From contig DFKI01000160.1 in the NCBI GenBank assembly GCA_002373325.1, positions 35,525 through 89,983 of the forward strand: DNA of 54,459 bases. The letters are read 5' to 3'. Position numbers and translations under genes: made by a program. Below are positions 1 through 8,149 of this stretch, in pieces. The stretch comes from Treponema sp. UBA3649 (GTDB lineage Bacteria > Spirochaetota > Spirochaetia > Treponematales > Treponemataceae). The notes under the pieces are model-generated. The model saw only the letters and a program-made list of their open reading frames with translations. It was not told where the DNA came from and made no database searches. Position 1 is the first letter of the stretch. The number at the start of each line of letters is the position of its first letter.

Positions 1-297
1 CATGCCGTTGTTCATCATCTGGCCGTTCATCGGATTTTGCATCATGCCGCCATTCATCATCTGGCCGTTCATCGGATTTTGCATCATGCCGTTGTTCATC
101 ATCTGACCGCCCATTTGATTTTGCATCATGCCGCCATTCATCATCTGGCCGTTCATCGGATTTTGCATCATCATGCCACCATTCATCATCTGACCGCCCA
201 TTGGGTTTTGCATCATCATGCCGTTGTTCATCATCTGTCCATCCATGGCCTGTCCGCTCATGTTCGGGTCGTTGGGATTAATCATTTCGCCCTCCAT
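1..297 (-). CDS. Met/Gly/Asn/Gln-rich tandem-repeat protein (3' part off window)
   Basis: The minus strand reads a short N-terminus (MEGEMINPNDPNMSG) followed by repeats of the type QMMNGGMMQNPMNG. The start at 297 lies one base after the YceG-family stop and has AGAGG about 8 nt upstream. An in-frame ATG at 285 has GGAGG 5 nt upstream and could be the real start. The frame is open to the window edge, so the C-terminus is missing. Composition is dominated by Met, Asn, Gly, Gln and Pro, with no signal peptide or membrane segment in the visible part. It appears co-transcribed with the YceG-family gene and the rhomboid gene. I do not recognise a family. Low-complexity Met-rich proteins may bind metals or act as flexible tethers, but that is speculation; a role alongside the Ter module is inferred only from position. 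Confidence 0.75.
   Translation of the reverse strand, partial: MEGEMINPNDPNMSGQAMDGQMMNNGMMMQNPMGGQMMNGGMMMQNPMNGQMMNGGMMQNQMGGQMMNNGMMQNPMNGQMMNGGMMQNPMNGQMMNNGM
11..240. repeat. Tandem 42/45-bp coding repeat
   Basis: The 11-mer ttcatcatctg begins at 11, 53, 95, 137, 182 and 227, giving periods of 42, 42, 42, 45 and 45 bp. Periods are multiples of three, so copy number can change without a frameshift. The 45-bp units carry one extra Met codon. The array probably continues beyond the left edge. Confidence 0.9.
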
Positions 298-298
298 T

Positions 299-2578
299 TT
301 ACTTACCTCTTCCAAATAGTTTTTTTAGCAACTTACTTGCCTTATTAATAGGGGGAGTCGTCAGGTCCGGAATTGATAAATCATACTGATATTCACCAAT
401 CTGATGCTCTTCCACTAATTTCGTCGTGAAATATTTTTCAACACATTGATATCCTGTCGGAACAAAAAACAGAATATCAAAACCGATTAAGTTCAGGAAT
501 GTCGTTATAATTGTGTCTTCAAGCGAAAGTATTTTATCCGTCGTATTGACAAAAATAAGCTTCGGATTCTTTTTTGTAAAATCAAAGCTCTGAATCAGGC
601 GTACAATTTCTTTTGGCAGATTTAAGCACCAACCGATAATCGTATATTCCGTTCCATTTTCACCAATCCCTTTTATGAGCTTGCTGTTTATAAGCAGTTC
701 AATTTTATCAATAATATGATTCTGCATCTCTTCTCTTAAGATTGCATAAGGAAAATCAGGGTGATTCTTTATTTTATCCTTCAGTAATTTTCCGTTCTTA
801 TAAAATCCGGCGGCCAATCCCTTGAATTTGTTTGCGGCTCCAGATTCAATATAAGGAATTTTCGTAATCAGCATACTGTTGTCTGTTTTTAATTCCCTGA
901 TATAATCCCAATAAGCATCCAGATTTCCATCTTTTACGCCTGAAATCTTTGCAAAAATCACGGGAATGTCCACAAGATTATTTTCAACCCTAAAAAACTG
1001 CCTGAAGTTTACGGTGACATCCCACATGTCATGAATCTCTTCATATCGTGTTTGCAATTTTATTGAATTGGCTTTTGAAAACTGCTGGTTCCGATAAAAA
1101 CTGTTGGAATCATTGCACATCAGATCGGTAAATTCCCGCTCGGCATGAGACGCAACTGTTCCCATACGCACCATGGCTGAGTCCTCGGGGTATTTCTCCA
1201 GATTCAGGGATTCCGTATTGTTTTCCTCGTACAAGAGCTCATCGGAAAGACAGCATTTGGAATTCAAGTTCGGGCACAAAATCAGAACATCCACGGGGAT
1301 TCTTGCAAGCATCCGCAAAAAGTTCGACTCATTTTCGTTTTTGCATCCGCCCAAATAAATGAACACGCCCACTTCCGGAATCTTCCAGTTCGAGAAAAGC
1401 TCCCTGGCATATCGCCTTAACCAGCACAAGAGATAGACCGCCTTGCTTGAGAGCCTGTTGACGTTCGCATTCTCTTTCTGCGACTCCTCCAGCATGATGT
1501 CCACGAAGGCTTTCCTCATCAGTTTCTGGAGCTCGACGTTGCTTCCGTAACTTATGTTCTGCGTGATGTTAAGGATGAGCTGCTCGGTGGACGCATAATT
1601 GCCGCGACGTATCTCTCCTATCTCTTCCGGGGTCGGATTCGGAATCCTGCCGTTCACAATGACCAGATGACGCTTGGAGTTTTTCAAATCCTGCTGCATC
1701 CTGTAGAGTTGGTCGGAATAAATGTATTTGTCCTCCGCCCCGTTTATCCGCATAAAGGCATTGTAGACAAATTTCTCTTCCTTTCCTCGCATCAAAGTCG
1801 GTTCTTTTATAATCTCAAGGCCCCTCTGTCTTTCAATCCATGCGTTAGTACAAAGCGTCAGATTCGGCAACGCACCATAAAGACGTGTGCTGACCATTTC
1901 CTTTTTCGCATTTTCCCTGAGCTTTCCAAGATTAAAATCAGCGGGGAAGGGCTGGCCTCCGGAAATCAGCAAAGGAGTGGACATCTCGGATTTGGGATCA
2001 AGCTTCAAATATGCAGCGTCTCCCTTGTACTGGAGAAGGAGAATGTCGCACCCAGATTTGGAAAGGACAGAAAGAAGGAGCAGCTCATGGTTTGAGATGT
2101 TTCCCTCGTAGATGATTTTCGGAACGTCGTTGTTTCCAAGATTGATCAGCACCCTCTCAAACTTGTAATAGAGCCAGCAGAGAAATTTGACGTAAGTATT
2201 TTTTATGATGGTCTCATTTTTTCCTGCCTTAAGCATATTCTGAAAAACCGCAAGAAGAGCCATCGCCATGTCATGCCGCTGAACGTCATTCATTCTCGGA
2301 AGCCACTTTTTCAATCCTGTCTCCATAAAAGCGATTGAGGGCTTGAACTCATCCCCCATCATTTCCTTGTAGTAGGAAAGATTCTTTTGGTCTGGAGCAG
2401 GGATTCCACCTTCAATGACGACGCCGTTCTGTTTGGCCAGCTCATAGAATTTCGTGATCAGATTTTCTACGGTCCCGGCATAGTCGTTCACACGGTAAAA
2501 ATATACGTTCTTGCCGTTCCTTTTTGACAGGTCAGAGAAAAAATCATCAAAGCTGTTTGCAATTACGTGAGTAAACAT
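299..2578 (-). CDS. YceG-family protein (Ter-associated 'biosynthetic module' component)
   Basis: This 759-residue protein resembles the Bacillus YceG family (Pfam YceG_bac, 'putative component of biosynthetic module'), known from tellurium-resistance-type (Ter) stress operons next to TerD and TelA genes. Roughly residues 400-600 carry the family hallmarks: a stretch reading VFIYLGGCKNENESNFLRML, then VDVLILCPNL, a MGTVASHAEREF-type segment, FYRNQQFSKAN and VIFAKISGVKDGNLDAYW. Biochemical activity is unknown; a nucleotide-dependent biosynthetic role has been proposed for the module. It starts with ATG preceded by AAGGGA and lies 15 nt after the rhomboid gene, so the two look co-transcribed. 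The divergent lyase at 3375 belongs to a family found in the same modules, which supports the assignment. It is longer than the roughly 540-residue Bacillus protein. Confidence 0.72.
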   Translation of the reverse strand: MFTHVIANSFDDFFSDLSKRNGKNVYFYRVNDYAGTVENLITKFYELAKQNGVVIEGGIPAPDQKNLSYYKEMMGDEFKPSIAFMETGLKKWLPRMNDVQRHDMAMALLAVFQNMLKAGKNETIIKNTYVKFLCWLYYKFERVLINLGNNDVPKIIYEGNISNHELLLLSVLSKSGCDILLLQYKGDAAYLKLDPKSEMSTPLLISGGQPFPADFNLGKLRENAKKEMVSTRLYGALPNLTLCTNAWIERQRGLEIIKEPTLMRGKEEKFVYNAFMRINGAEDKYIYSDQLYRMQQDLKNSKRHLVIVNGRIPNPTPEEIGEIRRGNYASTEQLILNITQNISYGSNVELQKLMRKAFVDIMLEESQKENANVNRLSSKAVYLLCWLRRYARELFSNWKIPEVGVFIYLGGCKNENESNFLRMLARIPVDVLILCPNLNSKCCLSDELLYEENNTESLNLEKYPEDSAMVRMGTVASHAEREFTDLMCNDSNSFYRNQQFSKANSIKLQTRYEEIHDMWDVTVNFRQFFRVENNLVDIPVIFAKISGVKDGNLDAYWDYIRELKTDNSMLITKIPYIESGAANKFKGLAAGFYKNGKLLKDKIKNHPDFPYAILREEMQNHIIDKIELLINSKLIKGIGENGTEYTIIGWCLNLPKEIVRLIQSFDFTKKNPKLIFVNTTDKILSLEDTIITTFLNLIGFDILFFVPTGYQCVEKYFTTKLVEEHQIGEYQYDLSIPDLTTPPINKASKLLKKLFGRGK

Positions 2579-2593
2579 TTATTTCCCTTGCCG

Positions 2594-3187
2594 CTAGCGA
2601 GATGTATTATACATTTTGTTTTTATTCATGACATAACCCAAAACAGACCCCACGGCTCCCCCCAACAAATGCGCCAAATTAGAAACATTGTCGTTTACGA
2701 AAATGGCTGAATAAATCTGCTGTCCTATATAAATCAAGGCAACGAGAATGAAAGTTATCGGTATTTTTCTTTCCTTCGTGCATGTGAAGGATGAAAGAAG
2801 TATGCAGGCAAAAACCACCCCGCTCGCACCAAGCAATCTTACGCCGGGGAAAAAAAAGAAATTCACAAGTCCTGTCACGAGAGCGGTCGCCAATATGACG
2901 AAGAGCATGTTCCATGAGCCGTACTTTTCCTCAAGGAGCGGTCCCACGACAAGAAGCATTGTGATGTTGCCGAACAGATGATTCCAATCCGCGTGTCCGA
3001 GCACATGAGTGAACATACGCAGATAGGTAAGGGGACTTGCTAAGGATGAGCGGTAGACGCTGAAAAAGGAGACCGTAGTTCTGCCCGCCGTAATAAAATC
3101 AAGGACAAGGACAATGAAACAGAGAATCGTGAATGTAAGAATTACCGGCGAATTAAATGACAGGCTTACTTTTTTTTCACTATTCAT
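2594..3187 (-). CDS. Rhomboid family intramembrane serine protease
   Basis: About 197 residues with six predicted membrane helices. It has the rhomboid signature: HLFGN in the second helix region, the catalytic serine in GASG (LLGASGVVFA), and the histidine in NLAHLLGGAVG of the last helix. It would cleave transmembrane substrates within the inner membrane; the substrate is unknown. I choose ATG 3187 because AGGAGGAG lies 5 nt upstream; a TTG one codon earlier is also open. A promoter with TATAAT is visible upstream. It heads a minus-strand unit with the YceG-family gene and the Met-rich repeat protein. Confidence 0.88.
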   Translation of the reverse strand: MNSEKKVSLSFNSPVILTFTILCFIVLVLDFITAGRTTVSFFSVYRSSLASPLTYLRMFTHVLGHADWNHLFGNITMLLVVGPLLEEKYGSWNMLFVILATALVTGLVNFFFFPGVRLLGASGVVFACILLSSFTCTKERKIPITFILVALIYIGQQIYSAIFVNDNVSNLAHLLGGAVGSVLGYVMNKNKMYNTSR

Positions 3188-3219
3188 CAAATCTCCTCCT
3201 ATTTTATTATACTATTTTC

Positions 3220-3249
3220 ATTATACCATATTCTAGCACAGTTTTGCAA
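3220..3249 (-). promoter_or_regulatory. Sigma70-like promoter of the rhomboid/YceG unit
   Basis: On the minus strand TTGCAA (3249-3244) and TATAAT (3225-3220) are separated by 18 bp. A second TATAAT-like box lies a little downstream. A strong Shine-Dalgarno sequence and the rhomboid ATG follow. Confidence 0.6.
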
Positions 3250-3339
3250 TAAAGCAAGTTTTATTCAAGAATTTCCCGGCTATATTTTGAAAAAACACAG
3301 TAGATTTGCACTTGCCTTCTACAGTTCTCATGCCGACGG

Positions 3340-3367
3340 TTGAAAAATTAATTTTTTTTGCTATAAT
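3340..3367 (+). promoter_or_regulatory. Promoter with -10 box 7 nt from the ATG (leaderless candidate)
   Basis: TTGAAA (3340-3345), 16-bp spacer, TATAAT (3362-3367), then 7 nt to the ATG at 3375. Transcription would begin at or next to the start codon. No Shine-Dalgarno sequence is present. Confidence 0.6.
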
Positions 3368-3374
3368 GGGAAAC

Positions 3375-4343
3375 ATGAAAAATGAGAGTATTTATTACAG
3401 TGTAGGAGCTCTCCTCTATTGTCCTGCAAATAAACAGAGCTTGTCAGATTCAATCATAAATGAAAAATTCGGAAAAAAATATTCCCTTGCCATTTGCCTC
3501 GAAGACTCCATAAACGACAATTTTGTTGAGGAAGCCGAAAAGCAGCTTGTCGATACGCTCAGGAAAATACATGAGTCGCGAGAAGAGAGACAGTTTTATG
3601 TTCCCAAAATTTTTATCCGCGTAAGAAACCCGGAGCAAATCACCGGCCTCTATTCCAGATTCGGAGACGAGAAGGAAATGCTCACAGGATTCATTGTCCC
3701 GAAATTCTCTCTGGACAACTCGGAGGATTACATAAGCTCCATGGCAGAAATAAACGAAGCGAGCCACAGAAAAATCTTTTTAATGCCCATATACGAAAGC
3801 TCGTCCATCATTGACCTGCGCACCAGATTCGGAACCCTTTACACATTGAAGGAAAGACTTTCACAGATTGAAGAGCTCGTCCTGAACATACGCGTAGGAG
3901 GAAACGACCTGTGCCACAATTTCGGTTTCAGGCGGCACTCGGATGAGTCCATACACAGAATCAAGCCCGTCTCGGACATTTTTTCCGACATCGTAACCGT
4001 ATATGGAACGGATTATATTGTCTCTGGTCCCGTCTGGGAGTATTATTCCGGCGAAAATTGGAAGGAGGGTCTGATTCAGGAGATAAAGGACGACCAGCTC
4101 TGCGGCTTCACTGGAAAAACCGTCATACATCCGAATCAGATTTCCGTCGTCAACGAGGCGTACAAAGTCTGCAAGACGGATTACGAGGATGCAAAATCCA
4201 TCCTGAGCTGGAACTGCAAGACCGATGATTACGTGCTCAGCTCACACACAAAGGAAAGGATGAACGAATACAAGACCCACACCAACTGGGCACGGAAAAC
4301 TCTGTTTCTTGCGGAGGAATTCGGCATAAAAGGCTGCGACTGA
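3375..4343 (+). CDS. HpcH/HpaI-type C-C bond lyase (citrate lyase beta-like), Ter-module type
   Basis: This 322-residue protein resembles the TIM-barrel HpcH/HpaI-citrate lyase beta superfamily, specifically the C-C bond lyase family found in Ter 'biosynthetic modules'. Visible features are an N-terminal GALLYCPANK strand-loop, an acidic CLEDSI motif matching the family's metal/substrate acidic residue, an arginine in FIRVRN, a glycine-rich NIRVGGNDLCHNFG segment and a C-terminal FTGKTVIHPNQI motif typical of citrate lyase beta-like enzymes. The substrate is unknown. I choose ATG 3375 because TATAAT ends 7 nt earlier; the frame is open further upstream (ATG 3366 and 3306), but those starts fall inside or before the promoter. 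It is divergent from the rhomboid-YceG unit, giving the locus a shared control region. Confidence 0.75.
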   Translation: MKNESIYYSVGALLYCPANKQSLSDSIINEKFGKKYSLAICLEDSINDNFVEEAEKQLVDTLRKIHESREERQFYVPKIFIRVRNPEQITGLYSRFGDEKEMLTGFIVPKFSLDNSEDYISSMAEINEASHRKIFLMPIYESSSIIDLRTRFGTLYTLKERLSQIEELVLNIRVGGNDLCHNFGFRRHSDESIHRIKPVSDIFSDIVTVYGTDYIVSGPVWEYYSGENWKEGLIQEIKDDQLCGFTGKTVIHPNQISVVNEAYKVCKTDYEDAKSILSWNCKTDDYVLSSHTKERMNEYKTHTNWARKTLFLAEEFGIKGCD

Positions 4344-4474
4344 CTGCTGATTTATCCCCTTTTACTCTGTCACCCTCAATCTGTACCCACGGAAAAGAAA
4401 AAATTCCCTAAAATTCGGCATTTTTCTCTAAACAAAATAAAAAATCTGTGATACAATGAGGGCAAGGTGCAAAA

Positions 4475-5272
4475 ATGAAATCGATCGCGAACTATCACAC
4501 ACACACGGAACTCTGCAAACACGCCAAAGGAAAGCCTCTTGATTATGTGAATCAGGCGGTGAAGGAAGGATGTCTTGAGCTTGGATTCTCTGACCATTGC
4601 CCCTACCCGGATTCGTTCAACGACGTTTGGCCGGGCATAAGGATGAGCGAAAATCAGATACCGACCTACAAAGAATGGGTACAGATTGCAAAAGATTCGG
4701 CTCCCTTTCCGGTTTACTGCGGCTTTGAATGTGAGTGGGACAGGGATTTTGAAAGCTGGTACCGGGACGGACTTCTTGGAAAATATGGGGCGGACTATCT
4801 CATTTTGGGCTCGCATTGGTGCACAATTGGAAGCAGCCACGTTTATTGCCCCGAGATGGATTTCAAGGATTTGAACAGATACATCGACCAGACCATAGAC
4901 GGAATGAGGAGCGGACTCTTTTCATTTCTTGCCCACCCGGATTTGTTCATGAAGGGCTACAAGGAGTGGGACGAGCAGTCAAAGGCATGTCTCAAGGCGA
5001 TTTTGGACGCTGCCGTGGATTTGAACATGCCCCTTGAAATCAACGGACTTGGAGCAAGCAGGACACCGAATGAAACTTCACGCGGAATGCGGTATCAGTA
5101 CCCCTATGTGGAGTTCTGGGAGATGGTGGCGGAGACAAAGGTTCCCGTAATCTGCTCTTCCGACGCGCACGATCCGCTTGATGTGATTATGAACGCATGG
5201 AAGTCCCGGGATTTTGCATCGCGATTCGGAATTCAGGTTCTGGAGCGCATAAATGTTCCCGGCAAGCATTGA
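4475..5272 (+). CDS. Histidinol-phosphatase-like PHP-domain phosphoesterase
   Basis: This 265-residue protein has the polymerase-and-histidinol-phosphatase (PHP) fold. Metal-binding motifs are NYHTHTELCKHA at residues 6-17, a GFSDHCPYP segment near 37, GFECEW, a HWCTIG segment, the FLAHPDLF motif and a C-terminal CSSDAHDP. These are the conserved clusters of HisK-type histidinol-phosphate phosphatases. It may hydrolyse histidinol phosphate to histidinol; no other his gene is nearby, so a different small phosphate ester is possible. AAGG lies about 8 nt before the ATG and a TACAAT-like -10 box (4452-4457) sits just upstream. It heads a tight plus-strand run; the next gene starts 23 nt after its stop. 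Confidence 0.82.
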   Translation: MKSIANYHTHTELCKHAKGKPLDYVNQAVKEGCLELGFSDHCPYPDSFNDVWPGIRMSENQIPTYKEWVQIAKDSAPFPVYCGFECEWDRDFESWYRDGLLGKYGADYLILGSHWCTIGSSHVYCPEMDFKDLNRYIDQTIDGMRSGLFSFLAHPDLFMKGYKEWDEQSKACLKAILDAAVDLNMPLEINGLGASRTPNETSRGMRYQYPYVEFWEMVAETKVPVICSSDAHDPLDVIMNAWKSRDFASRFGIQVLERINVPGKH

Positions 5273-5295
5273 TTGAAAATCAGAGTGGAGGAAAA

Positions 5296-6720
5296 ATGAG
5301 CGTTATCAGTTTTACAAAGGACACGAGCAGTAAAATCAAACTCTACTATCAGCTCTACGAAAGATTTACTGAAGAAATCAAAAGTGGAGCGTTAAAACCG
5401 AAGACAAAGCTCCCCTCCATCAGACAGACCGCCGAGGATTTTTCCCTAAGCAAAAACACGGTGACAAAAGCATATTCCATGCTTGAAAAAAACGGCTTCA
5501 TTTATTCCGAGGAAAAACGCGGATATTTTGTGAACAAAATCTCTGACATGAGCATGGAACAGGACAGTGAAGTTCAGAGCAAGGAGACAAAAGAAGAAAA
5601 TGAGGACAGCTCCATTCCGACCGTCGAATCAATCCTAAAGCAACGGGGCTCATCAATCCTGCAGGATGAAATTTCTTCCGAGGCATCCGAACTTTCCTCA
5701 GTGATTGCAGAGTCCATTTCCGCCGTCCGAAAACTGAACATACCGACTGTGGACAAAATCGTCGCACAAGAAACAGAATCTGTACCCCAAAAAGAGACGC
5801 AGCCGGAAGAAACTGTACCCCAAAAAGAAGATGTGGTCATCAAAGAGCCGGAACCTGAAAATGAAGACGGCATAAAGTCCAAAATCGCTAAAATCTGTAC
5901 CCATGTTTTGTGCGGAGATCCAGAGGACACAGACAAGGCATCTGACCCCTTCGGAGAAAAGAGTTTTAGGGCAGCCATAGCAAGTTTCCTGAAATCAAAC
6001 CTGAACATCCACACAGTTCCCGAACAGATTGTAGTCTCATCCGACGCAAGCCACTTGTTGAGGTCAATTCTTTCGCTTCAGACAATCCGGGAGCCATTTG
6101 AAAAATCCAACGGCATGGGACTTTTAAAACTTGCCGACAAACTGTCATCCGGATCTGCCACCCCCATCAAAGCGATGACAGGACTTGCAAAGGGTACAGA
6201 TGAAAAGACCAAGCGGATTTTTTCCAAATCAAAGCTGCCCTACCGTGAGATTCCATCCGACGAGCTTGGACTGAATCCACAGAATCCGGAAAACGCTGAC
6301 TCCACATCCATTTTTATAGTACCGGGAGATTTGAAGCCGCTTACGACAGGTGACAGCAACGAGCGCATCTGGACGATTTTGGACTGGGCATATCAGGTTT
6401 CATACCGGCACATCATCGAGTACGACACTCTTCCGCTCTTTAAGGAAAAATCATCGGGGGACACGGAATACTTACGCATAAAAAGCTCGGACTTACGAAA
6501 CAAAGTCATCTATATAAATTCTTTCGAAAATCTACTCTGGAGCGGATTCAAGGCGGCATTTGCGGTTCTTCCCTCGGCGGTCTGTGCGGATTACCATCAG
6601 TTTTACGACTACCTCCCTTGTCCCCTGTCCCTTTTGGAGCAGCAGATTTTAACCGAATTTATAAATGGCGGAAATTTAGAGCAAATATCGAGAGGCTTAT
6701 ATGGCAAAGAAAAAGACTGA
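5296..6720 (+). CDS. GntR/MocR-like transcriptional regulator with degenerate aminotransferase-like domain
   Basis: The start is ATG 5296, preceded by GTGGAGG; the frame is open earlier, but that part overlaps the upstream gene. Residues 1-80 form a GntR winged helix (LYYQLYERFTEEIKSGAL, then LPSIRQTAEDFSLSKNTVTK). Residues about 80-205 are an acidic linker with repeated VPQKE motifs. From about 215 on, the sequence resembles the fold-type I aminotransferase domain of MocR regulators (DPFGEKSFRAAIASFL, then EQIVVSSDASHLL). The segment YINSFENLLWSGFK aligns with the usual (GT)FSKTLAPG region, which puts Asn where the PLP-binding lysine should be. It may therefore bind DNA without PLP chemistry. 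Its stop overlaps the next start by 20 nt, so it may control the aldehyde dehydrogenase. Operator and ligand are unknown. Confidence 0.78.
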   Translation: MSVISFTKDTSSKIKLYYQLYERFTEEIKSGALKPKTKLPSIRQTAEDFSLSKNTVTKAYSMLEKNGFIYSEEKRGYFVNKISDMSMEQDSEVQSKETKEENEDSSIPTVESILKQRGSSILQDEISSEASELSSVIAESISAVRKLNIPTVDKIVAQETESVPQKETQPEETVPQKEDVVIKEPEPENEDGIKSKIAKICTHVLCGDPEDTDKASDPFGEKSFRAAIASFLKSNLNIHTVPEQIVVSSDASHLLRSILSLQTIREPFEKSNGMGLLKLADKLSSGSATPIKAMTGLAKGTDEKTKRIFSKSKLPYREIPSDELGLNPQNPENADSTSIFIVPGDLKPLTTGDSNERIWTILDWAYQVSYRHIIEYDTLPLFKEKSSGDTEYLRIKSSDLRNKVIYINSFENLLWSGFKAAFAVLPSAVCADYHQFYDYLPCPLSLLEQQILTEFINGGNLEQISRGLYGKEKD

Positions 6721-8134
6721 AACGGAATCTGTTCGTCAGGACGATGTTATGCCGGAGCAGGAAAAAAATCGCATTCACACTTTGGTCGAAAATCAGAGGA
6801 AATATTTCAGAAGCGGAGAGACTAAAAGCATAAAGCACCGAAAGCGCGCGTTGAAATCACTTTATTCCGTAATCAAACACCATGAGAGCGAAATCTTTGA
6901 GGCACTCAGGACGGATTTGGGAAAGCCTGATTTTGAATCCTTTACGACGGAGCTCGGACTTGTACTCCATGAAATCAGTGTCCAGAGAAAAAATCTGAAA
7001 AAATGGTCCAAGCCGAAAAAAGCAAAAACCACATTTCTCTCCTATCCGGCAAAGGCAAAAATCTTTCCAGAGCCATTCGGAACCACACTGATTATGTCTC
7101 CCTGGAACTACCCCGTGCTTCTTTCCCTCCAACCTTTGGTGACAGCCATTGCAGCGGGAAACACGGCCATTGTAAAAACATCCGAGTACAGTCCGGCCAC
7201 AAGCGAAATTCTTGAGACAATCATTCAGGAAAGTTTTGACCCAAGTTTTGTCGCACTGGTCAAAGGCGGATTTTTGGCAAACCAGCTTCTCCTGAACGAA
7301 ACTTTTGATTTTATCTTTTTTACCGGAAGTCCTTCGGTCGGAAAAGTGGTCATGGAAAACGCTGCGAAAAATCTTACGCCGGTGTGTCTGGAACTTGGAG
7401 GAAAAAGTCCCTGCATCGTGGATGAAAGCGCAAATCTTCCCATCGCTGCAAGAAGAATTGTCTGGGGTAAACTTTTGAACGCCGGTCAAACATGCGTGGC
7501 CCCGGATTATATTTTGGTGCACGAGTCCCAGAAAAAAGATTTGCTCACTCAGATATCGGATGAAATCGCATTGCAATACGGAGACAATCCCATTGAAAAT
7601 CCTGAGTATCCGAAAATCATCAACACGAAACATTTTTGCAGGCTCTATTCCCTTGCCCCGTCAGCCCAGGTGGACACAGCATCCAACAAGATTGCGCCGA
7701 CCGTTTTGGATTTAGGAGACATCCACAGTGAGCAGGCCCTGACCCATCCGTGTATGCGCGAAGAGATTTTCGGTCCCATTTTCCCCATAATCACCTACAC
7801 AGATTTGGAAGACGTGATTGATTTTATCTACACGAGGCCGTCCCCGCTTGCACTCTATCTTTTCAGCCAGGACAAGGCGGTACAGAAAAAGATTCTTTCA
7901 ACGCTTCGGTTCGGAGGAGGCTGCTTGAACGACGTGATTTTACATCTCACGCCCACGGAACTTCCTTTTGGCGGCATAGGACAAAGCGGCATGGGACAGT
8001 ACCACGGCAAATACGGATTCGACACATTCACCCATCTGAAAAGCGTCCTGATTCAATCCCCAAAAACTGACATGAAATACAGATACGCACCGCATAAAAA
8101 TCACTTGAAGCTGGTCAGAAAAATTTTGAAGTAA
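6701..8134 (+). CDS. Aldehyde dehydrogenase (class 3-like, NAD(P)-dependent)
   Basis: A 477-residue aldehyde dehydrogenase oxidising an aldehyde to the acid with NAD(P). Visible motifs are the cofactor/substrate segment MSPWNYPVLLSLQP around 132-145 with Asn136, the cofactor-binding AAGNTAIVKTSEYSP, FTGSPSVGK around 207-215, the catalytic Glu231 in LELGGKSP and the nucleophile Cys265 in NAGQTCVAPDY. The C-terminus has the LPFGGIGQSGMGQYHGK segment typical of class 3/YwdH-like enzymes. There is a short charged N-terminal extension of about 20 residues. It overlaps the MocR-like regulator gene by 20 nt and has GAGAGG upstream. A role in fatty or aromatic aldehyde detoxification is family-based inference. 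Confidence 0.92.
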   Translation: MAKKKTETESVRQDDVMPEQEKNRIHTLVENQRKYFRSGETKSIKHRKRALKSLYSVIKHHESEIFEALRTDLGKPDFESFTTELGLVLHEISVQRKNLKKWSKPKKAKTTFLSYPAKAKIFPEPFGTTLIMSPWNYPVLLSLQPLVTAIAAGNTAIVKTSEYSPATSEILETIIQESFDPSFVALVKGGFLANQLLLNETFDFIFFTGSPSVGKVVMENAAKNLTPVCLELGGKSPCIVDESANLPIAARRIVWGKLLNAGQTCVAPDYILVHESQKKDLLTQISDEIALQYGDNPIENPEYPKIINTKHFCRLYSLAPSAQVDTASNKIAPTVLDLGDIHSEQALTHPCMREEIFGPIFPIITYTDLEDVIDFIYTRPSPLALYLFSQDKAVQKKILSTLRFGGGCLNDVILHLTPTELPFGGIGQSGMGQYHGKYGFDTFTHLKSVLIQSPKTDMKYRYAPHKNHLKLVRKILK

Positions 8135-8149
8135 TTTGGGTGAGTTGAT

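Noticed and set aside
37..348. Plus-strand His-rich ORF opposite the Met-rich repeat gene
   Set aside because: It is the antisense reading of the 42/45-bp repeats; the minus frame has ribosome sites and fits the operon.
2571..2625. Internal promoter before the YceG-family gene (TATAAT at about 2609)
   Set aside because: The -35 region is poor and the box is formed by codons of the rhomboid C-terminus.
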